NCBI RefSeq assembly: GCF_005144585.1
Contig: NZ_SSMQ01000006.1
Span: 1-64,000, forward strand
Length of the DNA stretch: 64,000 nt
Reading direction: 5' to 3'
From: Polyangium fumosum
GTDB taxonomy: Bacteria; Myxococcota_A; Polyangia; Polyangiales; Polyangiaceae
Position 1 is the first letter of the stretch, and every line of letters begins with the position of its first letter. The translations under genes were made by a program, and so were the position numbers. Of the stretch, positions 8,394 through 17,153 are shown piece after piece. Under the pieces are notes generated by a model, which saw only the letters and a program-made list of their open reading frames with translations, was not told the origin of the DNA and searched no databases.

Positions 8394-9287
8394 ATGAATA
8401 CCGAAGTTCGTGTGTTCTTCTATGGCCACCGCATCCCCGGCGGGGCCGAGGCCGTGCTGGTGCCCGCCCGATGTGGTCCCGACGTGGCGGACGTGAGGGA
8501 AGGCTTCGGTCCACAAGCCGTCGACGTATGGGTCACGCTCGACGAAACCGACGAGCGTCTGCCCATTCTGCTCCGGCTTCTGGAGCAACACGGCGAGAGG
8601 CGCGTGGTCTGGAAAAGAGACCTCTTCACCGACGCCGAACTCGATGCAGCGCCGCTGCTCCTCATCGATCCGAAACCCGAACTGGAGATATTCGGCGGCC
8701 CCCGGATCGGCACGACGTATGACGTCACGGACGCCTGCAAGGTCTGCGGAGCCGGTGCGCGGCAAACCTCCGCGCTGCTCATCAATGGAGAGGAGCTGAA
8801 CGCGCTCGAAGGGCGCCGCGCCGCGTCCACGTACTACAGTGACCTCATCGTCGAGGATCGGCTGGCGGGGCAACTCGCGTCGAGCGGCGTCACCGGACTC
8901 TCGTTTCGAGGCGTCTTCGCAGCGTTCGAGAACCAGGTGCGTTTCCAGCTTCCCTGGAGGCAATTGTGCGCCAACAAGACTTTGCCTCCCATGTCACCCC
9001 GATCGACCGGCATCATCCGAGACACGCATTGTGCATGCGGACGAAGCGGCGTGACCGGCACGGCCGAGCAGCCCACCCGGCTCGTCTACCACGCCGCGGA
9101 CCTCGCCGACATGCAGGATGTCAACCTCACATGGGAATGGTTCGGCGAGCCGAGGTTCAACGGCGACGTGAGCGACGCGCTCTTCCCGTACCCCTGGTTC
9201 CTCGTCACCCCCAAGGTCTGGCGTATCTACCGCGACGCCGGCGTGACTGGGTTCGATTGGCTCCCGATTCGGGTGGAAGAGGGCTAG
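8394..9287 (+). CDS. Double-CXXCG-like probable immunity protein
   Basis: 297 aa, starting 24 bp after the AHH protein. It has CKVCGAG about one third along and a second cluster HCACGRSG about two thirds along. It ends with the segments ALFPYPWFLVTPKVWRIYRD and GVTGFDWLPIRVEEG. This layout (first CXXCG, a QLPW-type segment, second Cys cluster, closing 'dG..G..f.P.R') resembles the myxobacterial double-CXXCG paralogous family, which includes immunity proteins of the Sit kin-discrimination toxins. The second cluster here is HxxCG/CxCG rather than a strict CXXCG. A cytoplasmic antidote for the adjacent nuclease is the likely role; direct similarity was not tested. Confidence 0.6.
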   Translation: MNTEVRVFFYGHRIPGGAEAVLVPARCGPDVADVREGFGPQAVDVWVTLDETDERLPILLRLLEQHGERRVVWKRDLFTDAELDAAPLLLIDPKPELEIFGGPRIGTTYDVTDACKVCGAGARQTSALLINGEELNALEGRRAASTYYSDLIVEDRLAGQLASSGVTGLSFRGVFAAFENQVRFQLPWRQLCANKTLPPMSPRSTGIIRDTHCACGRSGVTGTAEQPTRLVYHAADLADMQDVNLTWEWFGEPRFNGDVSDALFPYPWFLVTPKVWRIYRDAGVTGFDWLPIRVEEG

Positions 9288-9314
9288 CCGCTTCTCGCGG
9301 CCGAGGTCGTCCGC

Positions 9315-9560
9315 CAGGATGATCTGCACGCCGTCCTTCGCGCGCAAATGGAACGTCGCGAAAAACTCTGTCGTGCGAAAGCTCGGCGCGTTCCACTTGA
9401 TGCCTTCGCCGATACGGGCGTCGGCGCCGAGGGTCATTTGCCGGATCTCGCGGATCTCCTTCTCGAAGGGATGCGCGAGCGACACGAGGAACGCTTCGAC
9501 GTCGTCGGGCGCGGGCGCGGACCGTTTCGTTGTTTTTTTGCTGGTGGCTTTTGTCGTCAC
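9315..9560 (-). pseudogene. DUF1801 family protein, 3'-truncated next to the toxin cassette
   Basis: Reading leftward from the ATG at 9560, the first 82 residues are a normal DUF1801 N-terminus: Lys/Thr-rich leader, EKEIREIRQMTLGAD, then EGIKWNAPSFRTTEFFATFH and LRAKDGVQIIL. In family members this is followed by a segment on the pattern HLGAKV and about 50 more residues. Here the match stops at about 9315, and the frame continues to 8994 only as antisense of the immunity gene, which ends at 9287. The break within about 30 bp of that gene suggests the toxin/immunity cassette replaced the 3' half. A divergent but intact 188-aa protein is the less likely alternative. Confidence 0.5.
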
Positions 9561-9688
9561 GGTGCAGTTCTCGTCACAGCTCGATGGCCTTTCCGCCAGG
9601 CGTCACGGGCGCGAATTCGATCCGAGGCGAACGTTGAGTGCGTGGGGGGACGGAGGAAAGGTGTGGAGGCGGAGCATCGAGGCGAAAG

Positions 9689-10780
9689 TTACCACGAACC
9701 GAAGCGGCCGTAATACGGCTCCGGCTTCGGCTTCGCCCAGCGCAAAGGCCCCCTCCACAGCTCGTTTCGCTCCGGGATTTTGTCCTCGGGCGTGTGCGGA
9801 ACGCCGAGGGCCCATCCGTCCGTCGTCAGGACCATCGCATAAAAGAGGGACACCTCGCCGACGACGCCGCGCTCGAGGTCGAAGACCTCGGAGCCCCCAT
9901 GGGCAAACCGCCCGACCTGATCCATGAGCACGTTGCGCTCGGAAGGACGAAGGACGAAATCCTCGCCGAGCCTCCTCTCACGCAGCATGAGTTTGTTCTC
10001 TGCAGACACGTACAGCGCATACCTGTCGTAGGCCGAAAGCGCGCGCGCTCCCTCGGGAAAGGGGTGGAGCACGCCGTGGTGCTCCATGTCGACGAGCACG
10101 TCCGGCGGGTCCGCGTTGCCCTCCTCGGGGTCACGGTCCGGAGCAACACCACGCTCCCCGTCCCCACCTTTTTCGTAGAAAAGCCCGAATCCTGGACGAA
10201 TACGCCGAGCGGCCAATGAACATCCTCGCCGTGGGTCGCGAGGTAGGCGAGCGTCCTGCCCGTGGCGTCGAAGACGGCGGTTCGGTGCGGGCTGAAGGGG
10301 TCGTTGTCGTCGGTCACGTCGGCGCGCGGCAATACGGTCTCGGTCCGCCCCTCGACGTCGACGACCACGAGCTTGCCGTCGCGAATCACGGCGACGTGGG
10401 AGCCCGCATATGCCACGTACTGGTCGATCGGCTGTCCCGCGCCCGATCCGAGGATCAGATAGGGGTCGACGTCGTCGCCGGACGGCCCGCCGTGGTTACC
10501 CCGGTGCGCCTCGACCTGGCCGTCCCCATTCGTGTCCTCGCGCGGCTGGCAAAGGATCACCCACCGGCCCGCGGGATCATGCGCCTCGAGGACCAGCGGA
10601 TCCGGCGAGCCGACATCCCCGTCAGGGCCCGCGGGCGCCTGCAATGGGGCCTGCACGGTTTGCGCAGGTGAAGGGGCGAGCGAGATCCGGCCCGCCGGTG
10701 CGAGGCCACGCACGCGTATTTCGCCGCAACGCGTGCTGCACACGGCAAAAGGAGGGGGAGGAGCCACGGGGGTCCTGGCC
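9689..10780 (-). pseudogene. Frameshifted secreted repeat/propeller-like protein
   Basis: Two minus-strand frames together encode one protein. The 5' part (about 10740-10131) reads CQPREDTNGDGQVE, DPYLILGSGAGQPIDQYVAY, HVAVIRDGKLVVVDVEGR, TAVFDATGRTLAYLATHGED, ending GSVVLLRTVTP. The 3' part continues one frame over from about 10130 (EEGNADPPDVLVDMEHHG) to a stop at 9689 (PYYGRFGSW). The switch falls at the G4 run 10127-10130: one extra G would restore TPEEGN. The protein has strand-turn-strand repeats like TolB/WD-type sensors. A GTG in a third frame near 10787 would give a signal-like MRRPGPPWLLPLLLPC, so the 5' end may be shifted too. Either a decaying gene or a sequencing error. Confidence 0.55.
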
Positions 10781-10858
10781 TTCGCACGGGGCCATCCTAC
10801 ACGAAGCTTCCGTCTTCCCGCCTGCCTTGGGCTCGCGTATCCTTTTGCACGCTGTCCC

Positions 10859-13800
10859 ATGGAAAACCTAGAGCTTCGTTTCGCCGCGAAGGACATCCAC
10901 CTCTCCGTGCGGAGCTTTTCGGTCGTCGAGGAGATGTCGACGCTCTTCGACGTCTCGCTCGTCGCGCGCTCGGTGGATGAGGACATCGACCTCGACGCCC
11001 TCGTCGGCAACGGCGCGGGGTTCAAGGTCGCGGGGGGCCTCGCCTGGACCGGCGTCGTGCAGTTCGCCGAGCAGATCGAGGTCGAGCCGGACGGGCTCTC
11101 GACGTACTTCCTGCGGATCGTGCCGGCGCTCTGGCGGACCTCGCAACGCCGCAACCAGCGCATCTTTCAGCACCTCTCGATCCCCGACATCGCCAAGAAG
11201 TTGCTCGCGGATTGGGAGATCGAGCCCGTGCTCGAGCTCGACGCGGGGACGTTCCCCAAGCTCGAGTACCGCGTGCAGTACGGCGAGACCGACTTCGCGT
11301 TCCTCTCGCGGCTGCTCGAAGAAGCAGGCATCAGCTACCACTTCCGCCCGCCGGATCCGGGCAGCGAGATGCCGAGCAAGCTCGTGCTCATCACCGATCC
11401 CACGGTGCGCGAGGCCGGCGCGCCGCTGCTCTACGTGAACAACCTGGAGCACGCGAAGTCCCGCGACGCGATCACGCACGTAAAGGTCTCGCACCAGGTG
11501 CGGCAGGGCCGGATGACGCTGCGGGATCACGATTTCCGCAGGCGGCCCGACTTCCAGCTCATCGCCGAGGCGAAGTCGACGTTCGATCAAGAGGATCGAT
11601 ACGAGAGTTACAGCTACGTGCCCGGCGCGTTCGTCGTGGATCCGGGGCGCGTCGACGAGCGCGAGGCCAAGGCGCTCGCGGCGCGCAGGCTCGACGGCGC
11701 GCGGCAAGGGCGCCGCAAGGTCCTGTTCCAGACGACCGCGCTTGGCCTCTCGCCCGGCGACGTGTTCTGCATGGAGGCGCATCCGCGCGACGATCTCGCC
11801 AAGGAGAATCGCCTGCTGCTCGTGCAACGCACGCTCGAAGGGACGAGCGAGGGTGATTGGTCGAGCACCGGCACGGCCGTGTTCGCCGACGATCCGTACA
11901 GGCCCGTGCCCGTCACGCCGAAGCCGCGCATGGGCGGCTTGCAGAGCGCGGTCGTCGTCGGTCCTCCCGGCGAGGAGATCCACGTGGACGAGTACGGCCG
12001 CGTGCGCGTGCAGTTCCACTGGGATCGCGAAGGCAAATACACCGACGAGAGCTCGTGCTGGATCCGCGTGAGCCAGGTATGGGCCGGGCGCGGGTATGGA
12101 AACGTCGCGATTCCGCGGGTCGGGCAGGAGGTGCTCGTCGATTTCCTCGAAGGGGATCCCGACCAGCCGATCCTCGTCGGCCGCGTCTTCAACGGGACGT
12201 CGCCGCACCCGTACAAGCTTCCCGATCACAAGACGAAGACGTCGTGGAAGAGCGACAGCTCGCCCGGATCCGGCGGCTTCAACGAGATCACCTTCGAGGA
12301 CGCCAAGGGGCGCGAGAAGGTGTTCATGCACGCGCAAAAGGACCGCGAGGAGGTCGTCCGGGAGAAACACACGCTCCAGGTCGGCACGGATCTCGACGTG
12401 CAGGTGGGCGAGCGCGAGACGCGGAAGGTCGGCAAGGATCAGACGCTGCACGTCGTCGGAAGCCGCACGACGCGCGTCGAGCAGAGTGACGTGCTCGTCG
12501 TCGGGGGCGAGTGCCATATCCAGGTCGGCGAGACGGGCGCTTCGCTGTCGAACGACAGGGTCGTGCTCTCGACGGGCAAGGCATCACTCACGCTCGCGGG
12601 CGGCGACATTTTCCTCGACGCGAGCGGCAGCATCAAGGTGAGCGCCGGCGGGCTCGCGGGGCTCGCGGGGCGCGAGGTGCACATCGACGGCGCGCCGAAC
12701 GTCCTGCTGAACACGGCGGGCGCGAGCTCGCCCATGCCGATGTCCCTCGGCGCGGCCGAGATCAACCTCGCCGATCTCTCGTTCCCCGAGGCCGTGAACA
12801 ACGCGGCGAAGGCGCTCCAGGCGAAGATTTTCGACGAGATCCCGGGCGGCTTCGACGAACAGGCCGTCGAGGGCGCGCTGCGGCGTCTGCTCGAAGAGCC
12901 GCCGGCCTCGATCGCGGACGCGCCGGGGTATTTGATGGTGCCCGAGGCCATCAACGAGCAGCTCCAGGCGGCGATCGACAAGGTGCTCGGCGTGCCGGGC
13001 GTGATCGTGGACGACATCCTCGATCGCGTGGCGCTCGAACAGAAAAAACTCCAGGAGCGCATCGATCAGATCCGCGCGCGGGCCGGCGAGATCGCGGGCG
13101 ACGTGCAGGAGAAGATCCGCGGCGCGGTCGAGGATCTGCGCGCGCGGGCCGAGGCCGCGAAGCAGATGGCCATCGCGAAGTTCCAGGAGGTCCGTGCCAA
13201 GCTCGAAGCCGCGAAGGCGCAGGTGCAGGCCAAGATCCAGGAGCTGCGCGGCAAGCTCGAAGAGGCCAAGGCGCGCGCGGTGGCGATCGTCGAGGAGTTC
13301 AAGGGCAAGCTCGAAGCGGCGAAGGCGGCGGTGCTCGGCAAGGTGACCGAGGTGAAGGAGAAGTTCGCCGAGGCCAAGGCGCGAGTGACGGCCAAGATCG
13401 ACGAGATCAAGGGCCGCATCGAGGCCGTGAAGGAGCAGGCCAAGGCCAAGATCGAGGAGATCAAGGGCCGCATCAACGACCTCAAGGAGCAGGCCAAGGC
13501 CAAGGTGCAGGAGATCAAGGAGCGCGTGATCGCGCTCAAGGATCAGGCCGTCGAGCGCTTCCAGGAGATGAAGAAGCAGGCGGGCGAGATCCTCGAGATG
13601 GCCAAGACGCAGGTCGAAGCCGCGAAGGCCCGCGTGCAGGAGCTCAAGGCGCGGATCGAGGGCGCCAAGGAAGAGGTCAAGCAGAAGGTCCAGGAGTGGA
13701 AGGGCAAGGTCGAGGAGTGGAAGGCCCAGGCGAAGGCCAAGGTCGAGGAGATCAAGGGCCAGGCGAAGGCCGTCGTCGATGAGGTGAAGGGCCAGATCGA

Positions 13801-14737
13801 GAGCGCGAAGGAGACGGTCAAGCAAACCATCGCGGACGCGAAGGAGATGATCGCGGACGTGAAGGCGATCCCGAAGGAGTTCGTCGCCGAGACGAAGGCC
13901 GCGTGGAACGAGATCAAGACCGACGCGAAGGAGACCTGGAACCAGACCAAGGCCGAGGCGAAAGAGACCTGGGAAGAGGCCAAGGAGACCTGGAAGCAGA
14001 CCAAGGCCGAGGCGAAGGAGACCTGGAACCAGACGAAAGCTGACGCCAAGCAGACGGTCGAGGACGCGAAGGACGCCTGGAAGCAGACGAAGACCGAGGC
14101 GAAGGAGACCTGGAACCAGACGAAGGCTGACGCCAAGCAGACGGTCGAGGACGCGAAGGACGCCTGGAAGGACATCAAGGGCGACGCGAAGGACGCCTGG
14201 GGCGATATCAAGAACGAGGCCGAGGACTTCTGGGGTGACCTCAAGGGGCAGGGCAAAGACGCGGCCGAGGGCACGACGGACGCGCTCGGCGCGGCCCAGG
14301 AGCAAGGCCAGGGCGCGCTCGGCGACGCGAAGAGCGCGCTGCAAAACGCGCTCGGCGGGAGCGGCTCGCATGCGCTTTCGGGCCCGCAGATCCACCTCGG
14401 CCAGGGCGCCACGCCGGACGGCGGATCGCTCGGGCAGCTCCTCTCGCGCGCCGGCGGGTTCACGGGCGACGACGTCGCGTCCGCGGTCAACGGCGGTTCA
14501 AAGGGCGCCACGATCTTGCAAAGCCCCGGCGAGGGGCAGCTCTTCGTGATGAAGACGCAGGGCGCGATGCCGGTCTCGGGCGCCGAGCTCGAAGCAAACC
14601 TCGTCGAGGCGCAGATGAACGGGTTTTCGTCGAGCGACGCGTTCGTCCACACGCTGACGAAGAAGGGCTACGTGGTCTACGAGCGGCCCTGGGGCGAGCT
14701 GGCCGAGGCGTTCGTGAAGCGCGCTGCGGTTATCTGA
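10859..14737 (+). CDS. vgrG: VgrG spike protein with long charged helical repeat extension
   Basis: 1292 aa from the ATG at 10859; the upstream in-frame region overlaps another gene and is not VgrG-like. Residues 1-330 are the gp27-like base (LSVRSFSVVEEMSTLFDVSL, YGETDFAFLSRLLEEAGISY). About 370-446 is the gp5 OB domain (VDEYGRVRVQFHWDREGKYT, WIRVSQVWAGRGYGNVAIPR, GDPDQPILVGRVFNG). About 450-620 is the beta-helix needle (REEVVREKHTLQVGTDLDVQ). Then, unusually, about residues 726-1137 are almost uninterrupted Lys/Glu/Ala helical repeats: first 18-residue KAKIEEIKGRINDLKEQA units, then 11-residue KAEAKETWNQT units like LEA proteins. A globular tail of about 120 residues (from QLLSRAGGF to the C-terminus) ends the protein and may be a cargo or adaptor. 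A DcrB chaperone gene and a PAAR gene follow at 10-bp spacings. Role: puncturing tip of a type VI secretion apparatus whose sheath genes are outside this window. Confidence 0.9.
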   Translation: MENLELRFAAKDIHLSVRSFSVVEEMSTLFDVSLVARSVDEDIDLDALVGNGAGFKVAGGLAWTGVVQFAEQIEVEPDGLSTYFLRIVPALWRTSQRRNQRIFQHLSIPDIAKKLLADWEIEPVLELDAGTFPKLEYRVQYGETDFAFLSRLLEEAGISYHFRPPDPGSEMPSKLVLITDPTVREAGAPLLYVNNLEHAKSRDAITHVKVSHQVRQGRMTLRDHDFRRRPDFQLIAEAKSTFDQEDRYESYSYVPGAFVVDPGRVDEREAKALAARRLDGARQGRRKVLFQTTALGLSPGDVFCMEAHPRDDLAKENRLLLVQRTLEGTSEGDWSSTGTAVFADDPYRPVPVTPKPRMGGLQSAVVVGPPGEEIHVDEYGRVRVQFHWDREGKYTDESSCWIRVSQVWAGRGYGNVAIPRVGQEVLVDFLEGDPDQPILVGRVFNGTSPHPYKLPDHKTKTSWKSDSSPGSGGFNEITFEDAKGREKVFMHAQKDREEVVREKHTLQVGTDLDVQVGERETRKVGKDQTLHVVGSRTTRVEQSDVLVVGGECHIQVGETGASLSNDRVVLSTGKASLTLAGGDIFLDASGSIKVSAGGLAGLAGREVHIDGAPNVLLNTAGASSPMPMSLGAAEINLADLSFPEAVNNAAKALQAKIFDEIPGGFDEQAVEGALRRLLEEPPASIADAPGYLMVPEAINEQLQAAIDKVLGVPGVIVDDILDRVALEQKKLQERIDQIRARAGEIAGDVQEKIRGAVEDLRARAEAAKQMAIAKFQEVRAKLEAAKAQVQAKIQELRGKLEEAKARAVAIVEEFKGKLEAAKAAVLGKVTEVKEKFAEAKARVTAKIDEIKGRIEAVKEQAKAKIEEIKGRINDLKEQAKAKVQEIKERVIALKDQAVERFQEMKKQAGEILEMAKTQVEAAKARVQELKARIEGAKEEVKQKVQEWKGKVEEWKAQAKAKVEEIKGQAKAVVDEVKGQIESAKETVKQTIADAKEMIADVKAIPKEFVAETKAAWNEIKTDAKETWNQTKAEAKETWEEAKETWKQTKAEAKETWNQTKADAKQTVEDAKDAWKQTKTEAKETWNQTKADAKQTVEDAKDAWKDIKGDAKDAWGDIKNEAEDFWGDLKGQGKDAAEGTTDALGAAQEQGQGALGDAKSALQNALGGSGSHALSGPQIHLGQGATPDGGSLGQLLSRAGGFTGDDVASAVNGGSKGATILQSPGEGQLFVMKTQGAMPVSGAELEANLVEAQMNGFSSSDAFVHTLTKKGYVVYERPWGELAEAFVKRAAVI
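14011..14184 (+). repeat. 87-bp tandem duplication inside vgrG
   Basis: Positions 14011-14097 and 14098-14184 are direct copies offset by exactly 87 bp (29 codons). The first 72 or so bases differ at a single site, then the copies diverge. This is the most recent expansion of the KAEAKETWNQT/KADAKQTVEDA repeat tract and shows that the region changes length by slippage or unequal recombination in multiples of 3. Confidence 0.85.
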
Positions 14738-14747
14738 GGAGAAGCGA

Positions 14748-15194
14748 ATGTCGCGATACGAGAGCCGAGACGTCTCCTTCGACGTACCCCGCCACTGGGA
14801 AGACCGGACGATGGTGGCGTTCGCCGCCACGCCGCGGCCCGGACAATCCACGGCGCCGAACGTGGTCATGACCCGCGACGTGCTCGCCCCCGAGGAGACG
14901 CTCGCTTCCTACGCGGACAAGCAGCTCACCGAGCTGGGCAAGCGCCTCGAAGGGTTCGAGCTCGTGGAGCGGAAGGAGCGCACGCTCGGGGGTCAGCCGG
15001 GGATCGAGCTGCATTTCACGTGGCGCGCGCAAGCGGGCGAGCTGGAGCAGCGGCTCGCGATGGCGCTCGGGCGGCGGCGTACGGTCTTTTGCTTCAATGC
15101 GACCGCGGCCAAGGTCGACGCGGATCAGATGAACCCGCTCTTCGATCGGATCCTGTCCACGGTGCGTTTCCCCCGGCCGGGGGAGGAGGCCTGA
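14748..15194 (+). CDS. DcrB/DUF1795 family protein, Eag-type effector chaperone
   Basis: 148 aa, 10 bp after vgrG. The sequence begins SRYESRDVSFDVPRHWEDRT and includes LGKRLEGFELVERKERTLGG, PGIELHFTW and RTVFCFNATA, ending FDRILSTVRFPRPGEE, the usual DUF1795/DcrB pattern of a single alpha/beta domain. No signal peptide, so cytoplasmic. DUF1795 proteins of the Eag group bind hydrophobic N-terminal segments of PAAR-containing effectors and load them on VgrG. Its place between vgrG and the PAAR gene fits that role. The family is clear; the chaperone function is inferred from family and position. Confidence 0.8.
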   Translation: MSRYESRDVSFDVPRHWEDRTMVAFAATPRPGQSTAPNVVMTRDVLAPEETLASYADKQLTELGKRLEGFELVERKERTLGGQPGIELHFTWRAQAGELEQRLAMALGRRRTVFCFNATAAKVDADQMNPLFDRILSTVRFPRPGEEA

Positions 15195-15204
15195 GGAGGA
15201 CACC

Positions 15205-16281
15205 ATGACCACGGGTCATCTCGCGGCGAAGGTCGGTTCGAGGCTCGCGCACGCGGCGATGCCGCTCGTGACGCCGAGCCAGGCGATGGTCGCGGCGACG
15301 CTCGGCAGCGAGGTCGTGGGGCCCGCGGGGCTCGGCGGCGCGGGCGCGGCGAGCCTCGGCGCAGGCATCGGCGCGGCGCCGGCTGGGACGAGGATCTCGA
15401 TCGTGGACATGGTCCCGATCCTGACGACGGGCGTCGTGGCCACGGGCGCGGCGGACGTGATGCTCGGGCCGGGCCAGATGGCGGTGCTCGCCCCTTCCCT
15501 GCCCCAGCCGTGCGGGCCGCACGTGGCGCAGCCCATCGTCGCAGGGAGCCCGAGCGTGCTCGTGCACGGGATGCAGCTCGTGCGGGTCGGCGACAAGACG
15601 AGCTGCGGGGCGACCGTGTGCGACGGAGTGAAGACCGTCGTCGTGGGCGGCGCGGCCGCGGCGCCGAAGCCGGTGTCGCTGAACGATCTCGCGGGGTCGC
15701 TCGGCGCGGTCGTGCTCGGCGCGGTGCTGACGAAGACGGGCGCGATCGAGCGGATGAACGAGCTCGGCGCGGCGCTCGTCGAGGGCGCGGAGAAGGTCTC
15801 GGCGGCGGTCGACAAGGTCACGGGCGTGGTGTCGAAGACGCTCGATAAGGCCCAGGCGAAGGTCGACAAGGCGCTCGACAAAGCCCAGGGCAAGGCGAAC
15901 GCGACGCTCGACAAGGTCGACACGAAGGTGAACGCGGCGCTCGACAAGGTCACGGGCGCGATCGACAAGACGCTCGACAAGGCGGAAGCAAAGTACGAAA
16001 AGGCGCTCGACAAGGCGACGGGCGCGGTCACGGGCACGATCGACAAGGCGACGGGCGCCGTGACGGGCACGCTCGACAAGCTCACGGGCGCGGTCGACAA
16101 GACGCTCGGAAAAACCCTCGGCGCCGCGGAGAAGGCCGCCGACAAGGCGGGCGCCGCGGTGGACAAGGTCGCGGGCGCGGCGGGCGCGGCGCTCGGCAAG
16201 GTCGGGGACCTCGTGGGGTCCGTGGGCGGCGCGCTCGAATCGATCCTCGGCGGCGCGCTCCTCTTCGGCGGCGGAAAATAG
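15205..16281 (+). CDS. PAAR-domain tip protein with 11-residue helical repeat tail
   Basis: 358 aa, 10 bp after the DcrB gene, with GAGGA upstream. Residues 1-70 are Gly/Ala-rich and weakly hydrophobic, a possible Eag-binding segment. About 70-150 is PAAR-like: VPILTTGVVATGAADVMLGP, QPIVAGSPSVLVHGMQLVRV, GDKTSCGATVCDG and VKTVVVGG. From about 205 to 320 the chain is perfect 11-residue repeats (KVDKALDKAQG, KVNAALDKVTG, AIDKTLDKAEA, KYEKALDKATG, AVTGTLDKLTG), then an Ala/Gly-rich end (GGALLFGGGK). It should cap the adjacent VgrG. The repeat tail has the same type and period as part of the VgrG extension, which suggests the two pack together or act together as membrane-active helices. Confidence 0.85.
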   Translation: MTTGHLAAKVGSRLAHAAMPLVTPSQAMVAATLGSEVVGPAGLGGAGAASLGAGIGAAPAGTRISIVDMVPILTTGVVATGAADVMLGPGQMAVLAPSLPQPCGPHVAQPIVAGSPSVLVHGMQLVRVGDKTSCGATVCDGVKTVVVGGAAAAPKPVSLNDLAGSLGAVVLGAVLTKTGAIERMNELGAALVEGAEKVSAAVDKVTGVVSKTLDKAQAKVDKALDKAQGKANATLDKVDTKVNAALDKVTGAIDKTLDKAEAKYEKALDKATGAVTGTIDKATGAVTGTLDKLTGAVDKTLGKTLGAAEKAADKAGAAVDKVAGAAGAALGKVGDLVGSVGGALESILGGALLFGGGK

Positions 16282-16292
16282 GCGCGCCTGCC

Positions 16293-17144
16293 GTGGCCGA
16301 GGGGACCGATGTCGCTCGGAAAGGCCCCAAACCCCGCCGGGCGCGTCGCGTGATGGCCATCGTCCTCGGAGCGATCGTCGCGCTCTACCTGCTGCTCTGC
16401 TGGCTGCTCTACGCGGCCCAGCGCCGCATCGTCTTCCCCGCGCCCGCGGTGGGCCGCACGCCCGCTGGCACCTTTGAGCTCCTCCGGATCGACGGCGGCA
16501 CGCCCATGCTCTTCCGGCCGCCGCCGGCGCGTGGACCCGTGGTCGTGTATTTCCACGGAAACGGCGAGCAGATCGCCGACAGCGCGTGGCTCGCGGATCT
16601 CTTCGCGCGCGCGGGGGCGGGGTTCGCGGCGATCGAGTATCCCGGCTACGGGCTCGCGCGCGGCCTCGGCGAGCCGAGCGAGAAAGCGCTCTTCGACGCG
16701 GCCGAGCGCGGGATCGGGCACCTCGTGGAGCATCGGGGGATCCCGCGGGGCGACCTCGTGCTCGCGGGACAATCGCTCGGCACGGGCGTGGCGATGGAGA
16801 TGGCCGCGCGGGGCCACGGCGCGCGGGTCCTCTTGCTCTGCCCGTTCACGTCCTTGCCCGACGTGGGCGCGCGCATCTTCCCGTTCTTGCCGGTGCGGCT
16901 CCTCCTGCAGGATCGATTCGACTCGGCCACGCGGGCCGCTGGCGTGAAGGTGCCCGTCCTCGTCGTGCACGGCACCGACGACGAGCTCATCCCCGTGGAG
17001 CTCGGCAAGAAGCTCGCGGCGCGCCTGCCGCGCAGCCGATTCATCGCCGTCGCAGGCGCGCACCACAACGATCTCTGGCACTTCGACGAGGTCGAGGCGG
17101 AGGTCGTCCCGTTCGTGCTCGGGAAACGCGACGACGCGCCCTGA
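16293..17144 (+). CDS. Membrane-anchored alpha/beta hydrolase (ABHD13/17-like)
   Basis: 283 aa from a GTG at 16293, 11 bp after the PAAR stop. A single transmembrane segment lies at residues 20-42 (MAIVLGAIVALYLLLCWLLY). The hydrolase fold shows the oxyanion segment VVVYFHGNGE, nucleophile elbow AGQSLGTG (Ser161), acid in VVHGTDDELIP (Asp230) and catalytic His in AGAHHNDLW (His257 or His258). The positive-inside rule (KGPKPRRARR before the helix) puts the hydrolase domain outside the cytoplasm. Relatives are serine hydrolases acting on acyl esters or thioesters. Closeness to the type VI module allows a lipase-effector reading, but a standalone housekeeping hydrolase is as likely. Confidence 0.8.
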   Translation: MAEGTDVARKGPKPRRARRVMAIVLGAIVALYLLLCWLLYAAQRRIVFPAPAVGRTPAGTFELLRIDGGTPMLFRPPPARGPVVVYFHGNGEQIADSAWLADLFARAGAGFAAIEYPGYGLARGLGEPSEKALFDAAERGIGHLVEHRGIPRGDLVLAGQSLGTGVAMEMAARGHGARVLLLCPFTSLPDVGARIFPFLPVRLLLQDRFDSATRAAGVKVPVLVVHGTDDELIPVELGKKLAARLPRSRFIAVAGAHHNDLWHFDEVEAEVVPFVLGKRDDAP

Positions 17145-17153
17145 GCGGGTGCT

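Noticed and set aside
12584-14395. 603-codon minus-strand frame opposite the vgrG repeats
   Set aside because: Leu/Arg/Asp-rich repetitive translation is the mirror of the Lys/Glu repeat codons; no start signal or domain.
16293-17144. Type VI lipase effector
   Set aside because: Close to the PAAR gene, but it has its own membrane anchor and general ABHD features; the evidence is not enough to call it an effector.
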